Assembly (NCBI GenBank): GCA_000961845.1 | Contig: LADZ01000006.1 | Location: 1-64,000 of the forward strand | Origin: Flavobacteriales bacterium BRH_c54 | GTDB lineage: Bacteria; Bacteroidota; Bacteroidia; Flavobacteriales_E; Vicingaceae | Direction of reading: 5' to 3' | Length of the DNA stretch: 64,000 nucleotides | Shown here: in pieces, positions 35,043-42,651 of the stretch | How the letters are laid out: every line of letters starts with the position of its first letter | Position numbering within the stretch: position 1 is the stretch's first letter | Program-made: the position numbers and the translations under genes | The notes under the pieces: model-generated | Told to the model about the DNA's origin: nothing | The model's database searches: none | The model's input: only the letters and a program-made list of their open reading frames with translations

Positions 35043-36970
35043 TAATAAATTACTGTGGGTTTTATAAAAATGTTAAGTTTACTTCTTGATTTTTCTTTGG
35101 TTCTGCTGCTAAAAAACCATTTGATAATAGGAATACGAGATAAAAAAGGTACACCACTTCCCGATTCTCGAGTAGCTTTTTCTTCTAATCCGCCCAACAA
35201 TACCATTTCTTGGTCTTTCACTCTTATATAGGAGGTAAAGTCTCTTGAAACACTTCCCGGAGGAGCTCCAGGCTCTATTTTTTCAGTAAAATCCGATTGA
35301 TTTACTGTTATTTCTAAGGTAATTTGATCATCTCCGGATACAAAAGGTTTTATGGTTATTGATAAGTCAGCATTTACTGATTTATAAGTTTTTGTGGTAA
35401 TGTTTTGAGTAGATGTATTGGTAATTACATTGTTGGTTTGCTCAAAATAATACTCTGTATTTCCAATACTCATCGTAGCTTCATGTCCATTAAGGGTTGC
35501 CAACTTAGGAGTCGATTTTACATTCAGAATTCCTTGTGATTCTAACGCCTTAATATTCACATAAAAATTAGGAGTTACTTTTCCCAAATTCAATATGCCA
35601 TACCCGTTAAAACTCTCTATTAAATCATTAATAGAGGAACTGCTCAACGACATATTGGTTTCCGGGAAAACTTTACCGCCTGTTTCAGCAGGCTCATTAC
35701 CCAAGCCTACTTCTATACCTGTTGAATTGGCTCTTTTGTTAGAATAATCAACTATCATTACTTCTATCAGTACAACGGGAACCACTTTATCTATTTGTTT
35801 AATGAATAGTTCTATTTCTTTGATTTGAGGGTGAGAGCCACTTAAAATCAAACTGTTTAAATCAACAAATTCTTTTACATCCACATTTTGCTTAATGTTA
35901 GCCGGAATATTTTCGGTTACTTTTTCAACAGATCGGTGTTGTAACTGAATGACTTTCGTCATCCTTAACCCTTCTGTTTTTCGCTCTCCAATAATGTAAA
36001 TACCATCTCTATACTCATAAGTGAGTTCTGTACCTTGCAATAAATTTTCTAACAAGCCCTGAAAAGTAGTTGACTGTACATTTACTGTAGTTTTGTCTTT
36101 AATATCAGAAACAAAATAGTAGTCTGTTCCTGTTTCATTTGCCACGCTTTTAATTACATCTGCAATTTGCACATCGCTTCCAAATACCGAAATATCTAAA
36201 TTACTTTTCGCATTAAAACTAAATTCTTCAGCAATACTACCACCTGAGTTACGATTGTTTATTTTATTAGCTTTATTGGTGTTTCTATTATCAGTTTTAT
36301 TGTTATTATTTTCATTGGTTACGATTTTTTTATCTATCAAATAAAATCCATCTTCTGTTTTAGTAATGCTCAAATCATTAGCGATACCGAATTTTTCCAT
36401 TGCATTATCAAAAGGCATGTCTTCTATATAGCTACTTACCAGTTTTGGGGTTACTCCCGAAGCCAAAACCATGTTCTTTTTCGATTTTTGAGTAATCAAT
36501 TTCGCCACTGTTTCCAAAGAATCATTGCTTAAATCTAAAGACAATTTATCTCCATTCTTATCATAATTAATTTGAAGTTCTTTTTTAGGTGTTTCAACAA
36601 CAATCGGTTGGGGAGGATTGTACTTTACAATAGACATAATACTACCAATAAAGTTAATGCTTAACTCATATTCTTTACAGATAAAAATCAGTACATCGGA
36701 AACAGTGGCATTCGCAAAGTTGTTCACCACCTCTTGCTTAATGGCAGGATCAACACTAATGTTCAACTTATGAGCATCTGCAATGCCTCGCATGAATTCT
36801 TGAATAGAAACACCACTTACCGACATTTGTACTTTTTCTTCCAATCCCGGCATTTCGGCAGTCATAGCTGAAAGTTGGTTTTCTATTTGTTTTATTCTGT
36901 CGTTGGCATAAGTGGTTACACTCCATAACAAGCAACCTACAATTCCTAATATGTATATTAATTTTTGCAT
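35042..36970 (-). CDS. gspD: Outer-membrane secretin, GspD/PilQ family
   Basis: 642 residues. Signal peptide (LIYILGIVGCLLWSVTTYA). The first periplasmic domain is STN/N0-like (VSGVSIQEFMRGIADAHKLN, then SVDPAIKQEVVNNFANAT), followed by further N-domains, one with an Asn/Lys-rich linker (NNNNKTDNRNTNKANKINNR). The secretin core is at about 460-640: LESQGILNVKSTPKLATLNG, the gate region ITIKPFVSGDDQITLEITV, and the signature VRVKDQEMVLLGGLEEKATR-like stretch, then PFLSRIPIIKWFF. It forms the 12-15-fold outer-membrane pore for folded proteins or pili. First gene after gspE on the minus strand, 3 bases downstream. Confidence 0.92.
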   Translation of the reverse strand: MQKLIYILGIVGCLLWSVTTYANDRIKQIENQLSAMTAEMPGLEEKVQMSVSGVSIQEFMRGIADAHKLNISVDPAIKQEVVNNFANATVSDVLIFICKEYELSINFIGSIMSIVKYNPPQPIVVETPKKELQINYDKNGDKLSLDLSNDSLETVAKLITQKSKKNMVLASGVTPKLVSSYIEDMPFDNAMEKFGIANDLSITKTEDGFYLIDKKIVTNENNNNKTDNRNTNKANKINNRNSGGSIAEEFSFNAKSNLDISVFGSDVQIADVIKSVANETGTDYYFVSDIKDKTTVNVQSTTFQGLLENLLQGTELTYEYRDGIYIIGERKTEGLRMTKVIQLQHRSVEKVTENIPANIKQNVDVKEFVDLNSLILSGSHPQIKEIELFIKQIDKVVPVVLIEVMIVDYSNKRANSTGIEVGLGNEPAETGGKVFPETNMSLSSSSINDLIESFNGYGILNLGKVTPNFYVNIKALESQGILNVKSTPKLATLNGHEATMSIGNTEYYFEQTNNVITNTSTQNITTKTYKSVNADLSITIKPFVSGDDQITLEITVNQSDFTEKIEPGAPPGSVSRDFTSYIRVKDQEMVLLGGLEEKATRESGSGVPFLSRIPIIKWFFSSRTKEKSRSKLNIFIKPTVIY

Positions 36971-36973
36971 CTA

Positions 36974-38413
36974 TCAATAATTACTCATCAACATGGCATA
37001 AACTTCATCTATAGAGGTCTCGCCTTTTTCAAACAATTCAAAAGCATTGTCCATTAGTTGATTAATTTGTTTGGCTTTTAATTCTTCTCGCACATTAAAT
37101 TTTTCATTTTTTATGCATTCTGATAATTCATAATCAATGGGAATGACTTCATATACTGCTTTTCTTCCTTTATACCCTGTGTAAAAACATTTTTCACAGC
37201 CTACCGGTTCAAAGTGTTGTTCCACTGCTCTCGGAGCTTTGTAGTTATTAGGAAATAATTTAGCATCAAAGGCTTTTTGTTCTTTACAATTGGGACATAA
37301 CAACCTTACTAATCGTTGAGCCACACTTAATGTTAAGGTATTTGCCAATAAATAAGAAGGTACTCCCATATCCACCATTCTGGAAATGGTTCCCCAAGCG
37401 GAATTAGTGTGGATAGTAGATAAAACCAAATGTCCTGTTAAAGATGCTCTTATTGCCATTTGAGCGGTTTCTCCATCTCTAATCTCTCCCAACATAATTA
37501 CATCCGGGTCTTGTCGTAAAAATGAACGTAAAGCGGAAGCAAATCCTAATCCGATGTCTTCTTTAAGTTGTACTTGATTAATTCCTTCCAGGGTATATTC
37601 TATCGGGTCTTCTATGGTAAGTAAATTGGTTTTTTCTTCGTTTAATATTTTTAGTGTTGCGTATAAAGTGGTTGTTTTCCCCGATCCTGTTGGTCCGCTA
37701 ATAAGGATAATACCATTTGGTTTTTTGATGCCTTCCAAATAATCGTACAATTGTTTGTTGTCAAATCCCAATGTATTGATGTCAATATCTGTAGCATCTT
37801 TACTTAACAAACGCATCACTATTTTTTCACCATGCAAAGTGGGTAAGAGCGAAACCCTTATATCAAACTTACTTCCTCCATTGGTAAAGGTAATCCTACC
37901 ATCTTGAGGCAATCTTTTCTCGGCAATATCTAAGTTGGCTTTGATTTTTAATTTGTTAACCAATGCAGGGTAATCATTGGCCGGAATTACGTATTTTTCA
38001 ATGAGTTTACCATCTATTCGAAGCCTTACTCTGCAACGTTCTTCATATTTTTCTATATGAATATCGCTACATCCTAAATCATCTGCTTCGGCTATCAATT
38101 TATATACAAAATCTTCAGACTGATTGGCATCAAAACTGATGGTTTCTGCTCTTTTATTTTTATAGGTCAATCTGTAGTATTTCCCTAGTGTTTGATGAAT
38201 CAGCTGTGTGGACGTTGGAATAATTTTGATGGTTTTACCAAAAATCATTTCCAGTTCATCGCTTAAACTCGAATCCATTTTATCTTCATCAGCATAAAAA
38301 ACAAAGACATCTTCATCCATACTTTTGGGTACAATATGATAATGCCATGCCTGATCGGTAGAGATGGTTTGCTGAATTTCAGCACTCAATGGTATGTGTT
38401 TGCCTTCATTCAT
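36974..38413 (-). CDS. gspE: T2SS/T4P traffic ATPase, GspE/PilB family
   Basis: 479 residues from the ATG at 38413 (MNEGKHIPLS), which overlaps the peptidase stop by 8 nt; the frame extends to 38467 but those codons lie within the peptidase gene. N-terminal N2-like domain; linker with CSDIHIEKYEERCRVRLRID; Walker A SGPTGSGKT at 239-247; Asp box TIEDPIEY; Walker B VIMLGEIRDGETA near 305; His box GHLVLSTIHTN. A zinc site C-x2-C...C-x2-C (LCPNCKEQ, CEKCFYTGYKGR) is present, as in GspE and PilB. It powers pseudopilus growth. No PilT-like retraction ATPase is in the window, which favours T2SS over a retracting pilus. Confidence 0.93.
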   Translation of the reverse strand: MNEGKHIPLSAEIQQTISTDQAWHYHIVPKSMDEDVFVFYADEDKMDSSLSDELEMIFGKTIKIIPTSTQLIHQTLGKYYRLTYKNKRAETISFDANQSEDFVYKLIAEADDLGCSDIHIEKYEERCRVRLRIDGKLIEKYVIPANDYPALVNKLKIKANLDIAEKRLPQDGRITFTNGGSKFDIRVSLLPTLHGEKIVMRLLSKDATDIDINTLGFDNKQLYDYLEGIKKPNGIILISGPTGSGKTTTLYATLKILNEEKTNLLTIEDPIEYTLEGINQVQLKEDIGLGFASALRSFLRQDPDVIMLGEIRDGETAQMAIRASLTGHLVLSTIHTNSAWGTISRMVDMGVPSYLLANTLTLSVAQRLVRLLCPNCKEQKAFDAKLFPNNYKAPRAVEQHFEPVGCEKCFYTGYKGRKAVYEVIPIDYELSECIKNEKFNVREELKAKQINQLMDNAFELFEKGETSIDEVYAMLMSNY

Positions 38414-38921
38414 TGATGATAAATAAATCTTGATACAAGTGAAAAAAGGTGGTAAACTGCTGAACAAGTAATACTACTATTAACACCAAACTCATTGCTC
38501 CTGCTAAAGGAATTAAGGTATTTTTTTGTTTGCGAAAAAGCATTACTCCTCCATAAATAAGTGTTATTAGAAAAATGCTTCCTATAAAAAATACTACAAA
38601 ATTAATGGGAGAAAATAAGGTGGTTAACACAATAAAGAAAAGTACATCTCCCAAGCCCAAATAACTGTTGATGATGTTTTTAATTTTTCTCTCTTTTACT
38701 GAAATAATAAGCGTTACTCCCAACAAATTCACCAACACCAACAATAAATTTATTCCCGAAAAAATGGTAAGTTCTTGTATATTGATGCTCATTACTGCAT
38801 TGGTAAGCACCACCATTAAAAGCAAAGGAATTAAGAACCAGCTAATGGCTCTGTTTTTAAAATCTTGGTACACTACTACCAATAAAATAACTATTAATAT
38901 GGCTAATAAAATAGGCTGCAT
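38406..38921 (-). CDS. Prepilin peptidase (A24 family), methylase domain absent
   Basis: 171 residues from the ATG at 38921, which shares bases with the stop of the pseudopilin gene (TAATG). An in-frame extension to 38969 is antisense-free but lies inside the pseudopilin gene and adds a polar tail, so it is rejected. Six or so membrane helices. The two catalytic aspartates are in VVYQDFKNR (about residue 21) and in GLGDVLF (GxGD). The N-terminal cytoplasmic zinc/methyltransferase domain of PilD/GspO is missing, so the pseudopilins are probably cleaved but not N-methylated by this enzyme. Single-domain forms are known in Bacteroidota and in Tad systems. Confidence 0.82.
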   Translation of the reverse strand: MQPILLAILIVILLVVVYQDFKNRAISWFLIPLLLMVVLTNAVMSINIQELTIFSGINLLLVLVNLLGVTLIISVKERKIKNIINSYLGLGDVLFFIVLTTLFSPINFVVFFIGSIFLITLIYGGVMLFRKQKNTLIPLAGAMSLVLIVVLLVQQFTTFFHLYQDLFIINE

Positions 38922-39325
38922 TAGTCTTTTATGGTTTCTGTTAGTTTTCTGTCCTGATTGATTTCCCAAACATTGAACACGCCATCGCCATCAAAATCTT
39001 GTACGGCAGTTGCTCTAGCGGTAAAAGTGGTAGTACCTGCTTCTACAATTTCTATTTTGTATCTTGCTCCACCCTCTTCTGTAACCAAGGTTTGTTGGTC
39101 AAAATCTATTTCTTCTAAATCGGGTGAGTATTTAGAAAATTCTAAGAAATGTAGTCGCTGTAAGGAATATAAATGTTCTAATTGTGTTTTTGCTTCTCCT
39201 TGTTTGGCTTTGGTTACAGCTTTCATAATAGATGGTACTGCCAAAGCAGTTAAGATACCTGCAATTAATATTGCCCCCATAATTTGCAACATGGAATAGG
39301 CTTTTAACTTTTTGTGTTTCTTCAT
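38921..39325 (-). CDS. gspG: Major pseudopilin, GspG-like, with Gln at +5
   Basis: 134 residues, first gene of the operon. Basic leader MKKHKKLKA, then the cleavage site A|YSMLQIMGAILIAGILT. Position +5 is Gln, where type IV pilins and GspG almost always have Glu. The helix is followed by KAVTKAKQGEAKTQLEHLYS and a small beta domain. The C-terminal loop QDFDGDGVFNVWEINQD has the Asp-rich calcium-binding pattern of GspG. It is transcribed divergently from the first eCIS payload gene, with a 255-base gap between them. Type IV major pilin is the alternative, but the calcium loop favours GspG. Confidence 0.85.
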   Translation of the reverse strand: MKKHKKLKAYSMLQIMGAILIAGILTALAVPSIMKAVTKAKQGEAKTQLEHLYSLQRLHFLEFSKYSPDLEEIDFDQQTLVTEEGGARYKIEIVEAGTTTFTARATAVQDFDGDGVFNVWEINQDRKLTETIKD

Positions 39326-39547
39326 TTTTTTTTAGAATTTAGTAAAGTTCTAAATTAGAAGTAGGAGGAGCCTTAAAAATGGAGTGGTTCATTTTTTTTT
39401 TTAACGGTAAGAGAGCCAATTTCTGCTGTAAATTTCTAATTCAATAAAACAATAAAAACATTGAACTATATGTATTTTATTTTGATAATATAAATGTAAG
39501 CAATAGCATACAAGCAAAGGAATCTAATAAATTTAGAGTGAAAAAGA

Positions 39548-39577
39548 TTGTATTTTTAATAAATATATATATCTTAG
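39548..39577 (+). promoter_or_regulatory. Candidate Bacteroidota promoter for the payload array
   Basis: TTG at 39548-39550, 19-base spacer, TATCTTAG at 39570-39577 (near TAnnTTTG). Transcription would start near 39584, after a GTG codon at 39582, so the first usable starts are the ATGs at 39603 and 39633. The remaining 39326-39547 part of this gap shows A/T-rich sequence and the opposite promoter region of the T2SS-like operon, without a clear box. Confidence 0.42.
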
Positions 39578-39632
39578 CATTGTGTTAAATTGTGTGGAAC
39601 TTATGTCTGTTCCCTCAGATAAATTAAAGCTA

Positions 39633-42600
39633 ATGATACAACCATACAGTACTCCTAAAAAAGAACATCAACCTATTTTTTCTGCTCCAAACAATGTTTC
39701 TAAAAATAAACAATCTGTCCAATTTAAGGACAATCGTCCTGACGCTACAACACAATTAAAGGTACAGCAAATAGCCAACCAGCCAATTCAACGACAAGAG
39801 AATAAAACCGGTATGCCCGATAATTTAAAATCAGGCATAGAAAACTTATCGGGAATAGATATGAGCGATGTTAAGGTTCACTACAATTCTTCCCAACCCG
39901 CCCAACTACAGGCTCATGCTTTTGCACAAGGTAACCAAATTCATATTGCATCAGGGCAAGAGAGACATTTACCACACGAAGCTTGGCACGTGGTACAACA
40001 AAAACAAGGGAGGGTTACTCCTACCAAACAGCTTAAAGGTAAGATAAATATTAATGATGATGCAGGGTTGGAAAAAGAGGCTGATATGATGGGGGCTAAG
40101 GCTTTTCAATTTACACTGAAAAAATCTAACAACAACACTATCCAGAAAAAGAGCATTTCAACATTACCTAAATCCACGAACACAAATATTATTCAACGTA
40201 ACCTAAACACGCATGTTTTAGCTGGAAGCGAATCAGGTATGTTAGGGAATTTATTTGGAACTAGTACATTCTCTGATATCCATAAAGCACTTGATGAGTA
40301 CCAATCTATAACTAGCTCCCAAACTCAGAAAAAAGAAGCATTATCTAAAATGAAAGCTCTTGGAAACAAGTGGTTATCAGACAACAGCAAAAAAACAGAT
40401 GGAAACTCAGCAACTAAAAGAACAAGCCTCAAACAACTTCTATCTTTAGTTGAAGATGAATTATCTAGAATAAATGACAATTCATTGTTACAAAAAAAGT
40501 CTATAACTTTTGAGAAAAATCTTGGGTTATACACTTTCAATGAGAATAGATCTAAAGCAGCTGCAACAGGAGCAATCAATAAAATGAAACAAGTAATGGG
40601 CGTTCAAGCAGACAGAACAATTGCTGGACAGATATTTGGTGGAGATTCTGCGAAGTATGCAGGAGTTGTAGGTAGAGATGTTGATACTGTAATGGATGCT
40701 ATTGATAATGGGAATTTAAGAGAAAAAATGACTGGTTTTTATAATGCTGCGTTAGGCCCTTTTAAAAATATGTTAGATGATCATATTAAATTAAAAGGAG
40801 CAATGCATGGTAATAACTGGACAACTTCTAAAGCAGCGTTAGCAACAAAAGGTATTAATGCTACTGGCCTAAATGCAATAGAAAATCGTAAAAATCAAAT
40901 TGAATCTTATGACAATACTGGTTCTACAGATATTATTTATAATGCAGCAAAGGCAACGGGGAAAATTGACAAATACAAGGATGTGTATATGGCTCCTCTG
41001 GATCCAATTTATAGGGATGGAGATGATGCTTTAAAACAAGGTCAAAGAGGTGTTGTTGCTTCTGAAGGTAGAATGGATGCCATGGATGCTGCATTAAAGT
41101 CTCCAGGTAATTATCACTTCAATTGGGATTTATTCCATTACACTATCGCAGATCTACATGGTTCAGCTAGTGGAATATTTGATAAGACTAGTACTTTTAA
41201 AACTGTACAAACAGAGCTAGGAACATTTTTAGCAGCCAGTGATCAATCAAATGAAAAAATTATTTCATACAATAAACTTAAATCATCTACAGCTAAATGG
41301 TTAAAGGATAACGATTCAAAAACAGATCCTAATTCTGTTACCAAAAAAACTAGTTTACAACATCTAGAAAGAGAATTAAAAAAAATATATGGATCTAGCG
41401 ATAGAACAGATGCAAATTTGACTAACGGAACGTATAGTGCCCACCTCAGTAATCGTGAAAAAACCTTTATTGCTTCTCAACGAACCGATTTAAGTAAACA
41501 AGATGATAGCCTTATAGCTCAAGGAAGAAGACTCTTTGGATTAGATACCCCAAATGTTTATGATCCAAGTAAAAAACTTCCATGGGAAGAAGGGGGTACC
41601 CGTTTTGCTCCTAATCCGGATAATGCTTGGGTAAATAAAGCAATTCATGAATTAAAAATGCCTGTTGTAGCTGGACCATCTGGAACAACGGATAGAATGT
41701 TGAGAGCACTTGATTTTTTAGGTAATCCAGTACCACCCGTAAACTTCCGTTTATCTCTTTTAGGTTGGATGCTTACTAGTAATGATCATAGCTTTCATGA
41801 AATTATGGCTGTGTCCAAATCATTTGGATTACCTTATGACGAAGGGGCTTATGCATACCATTATATTCTTCCACTTACTATACCCGATTTAAGACAGCAT
41901 GTGTGTGAAAATAGAATGTTTCCTGATGAACTTGTTTATTATTCACATTTAAATGACTTTATTTTAATGCAAGATTCTATTGATCAACCATTAGGGGAGT
42001 CTTTTGATCCAAAATCAAAATTTGCTACTCTAGGAGGAGGTTTAAATCAACAAATGAGTCCTGCCTCTTCTGCCTCAATAGCTTTATATACTACTGCTTC
42101 TTACCTTATTCAAAATCCTGCAAAACAAAATTCTGAAATGGTAGCAGGAATAAAAATTGGTTCTCATATAAAAAACAAACCTGAGTTAGCTACCTTAAAA
42201 GGGAAACAAGATACAAATCCTGATCAGTTTTCTATTGCTAAGCTAATTACTGAAGGCAAAACACATAATGCCGCTTTGGAAAATGCATTAAAAGATTTAC
42301 CCGATACAGCTCACAACCCAGTTTATAGAGGTCAGAATGATGGTATCTTATCAAGCTATAAAGTTGGTCAAACCATTAGTTATAATAAATTTGTTAGCAC
42401 CTCTCTACAGAAAAGTGTTGCCAATAACTTTATGAATGCCCCAACCAAAACCAACACTCCTGTTCTCTTTCAAATTAATGCTACAAAAGGGAAAGATATT
42501 AGACCTTTTTCTAAATACAACGAAGGTGAAATTTTATTAATGCCTGGTTCTCAATTGCATATAACAGCAGTTACTCCAAATCAACCAGCAGGAGGTGGAA

Positions 42601-42641
42601 TTAACGTAGTACATACTAAAATTGATGCAACACAAACCTAA
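39633..42641 (+). CDS. eCIS payload 1: eCIS-core (DUF4157) protein with C-terminal ADP-ribosyltransferase
   Basis: About 1002 residues from ATG 39633, chosen because it gives a leader as long as those of the two paralogues; ATG 39603 and GTG 39582 are in frame. Leader SVQFKDNRPDATTQLKVQQ; DUF4157/eCIS-core domain with HEAWH at residue 115 and a downstream LEKEAD. The middle holds a unit repeated twice, at DNA 40253-40480 and 41187-41400 (both with a W-L-x-D-N ..KTD-NS..TK.TSL block). A conserved-looking block of unknown function (GPSGTTDRMLRALDFLG ... NDHSFHEIMAVSK) follows. C-terminal mono-ADP-ribosyltransferase, R-S-E class: YRGQND (Arg near DNA 42327), FVSTS, and EGEILLMPGS. It would modify a target-cell protein after injection; target unknown. 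Confidence 0.88.
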   Translation: MIQPYSTPKKEHQPIFSAPNNVSKNKQSVQFKDNRPDATTQLKVQQIANQPIQRQENKTGMPDNLKSGIENLSGIDMSDVKVHYNSSQPAQLQAHAFAQGNQIHIASGQERHLPHEAWHVVQQKQGRVTPTKQLKGKININDDAGLEKEADMMGAKAFQFTLKKSNNNTIQKKSISTLPKSTNTNIIQRNLNTHVLAGSESGMLGNLFGTSTFSDIHKALDEYQSITSSQTQKKEALSKMKALGNKWLSDNSKKTDGNSATKRTSLKQLLSLVEDELSRINDNSLLQKKSITFEKNLGLYTFNENRSKAAATGAINKMKQVMGVQADRTIAGQIFGGDSAKYAGVVGRDVDTVMDAIDNGNLREKMTGFYNAALGPFKNMLDDHIKLKGAMHGNNWTTSKAALATKGINATGLNAIENRKNQIESYDNTGSTDIIYNAAKATGKIDKYKDVYMAPLDPIYRDGDDALKQGQRGVVASEGRMDAMDAALKSPGNYHFNWDLFHYTIADLHGSASGIFDKTSTFKTVQTELGTFLAASDQSNEKIISYNKLKSSTAKWLKDNDSKTDPNSVTKKTSLQHLERELKKIYGSSDRTDANLTNGTYSAHLSNREKTFIASQRTDLSKQDDSLIAQGRRLFGLDTPNVYDPSKKLPWEEGGTRFAPNPDNAWVNKAIHELKMPVVAGPSGTTDRMLRALDFLGNPVPPVNFRLSLLGWMLTSNDHSFHEIMAVSKSFGLPYDEGAYAYHYILPLTIPDLRQHVCENRMFPDELVYYSHLNDFILMQDSIDQPLGESFDPKSKFATLGGGLNQQMSPASSASIALYTTASYLIQNPAKQNSEMVAGIKIGSHIKNKPELATLKGKQDTNPDQFSIAKLITEGKTHNAALENALKDLPDTAHNPVYRGQNDGILSSYKVGQTISYNKFVSTSLQKSVANNFMNAPTKTNTPVLFQINATKGKDIRPFSKYNEGEILLMPGSQLHITAVTPNQPAGGGINVVHTKIDATQT
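39711..40109 (+). repeat. Shared leader/eCIS-core module, copy 1
   Basis: Direct repeat of about 400 bp, highly similar at DNA and protein level to 42712-43110 and 44367-44780. It encodes FKDNRPD, the GMPDNLKSGIENLSG block and the HEAWH motif. Similarity stops abruptly after MGAKA. Confidence 0.85.
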
Positions 42642-42651
42642 TTTATTTTTC

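Noticed and set aside
27809..39325. Retractile type IV pilus
   Set aside because: No PilT-like ATPase, and the major subunit carries a GspG-type calcium loop; T2SS is the better reading, though the families are homologous.
39582..39632. GTG start at 39582 for payload 1
   Set aside because: It would lie at or before the predicted transcript start and gives a leader longer than in the two paralogues; ATG 39603 remains possible.
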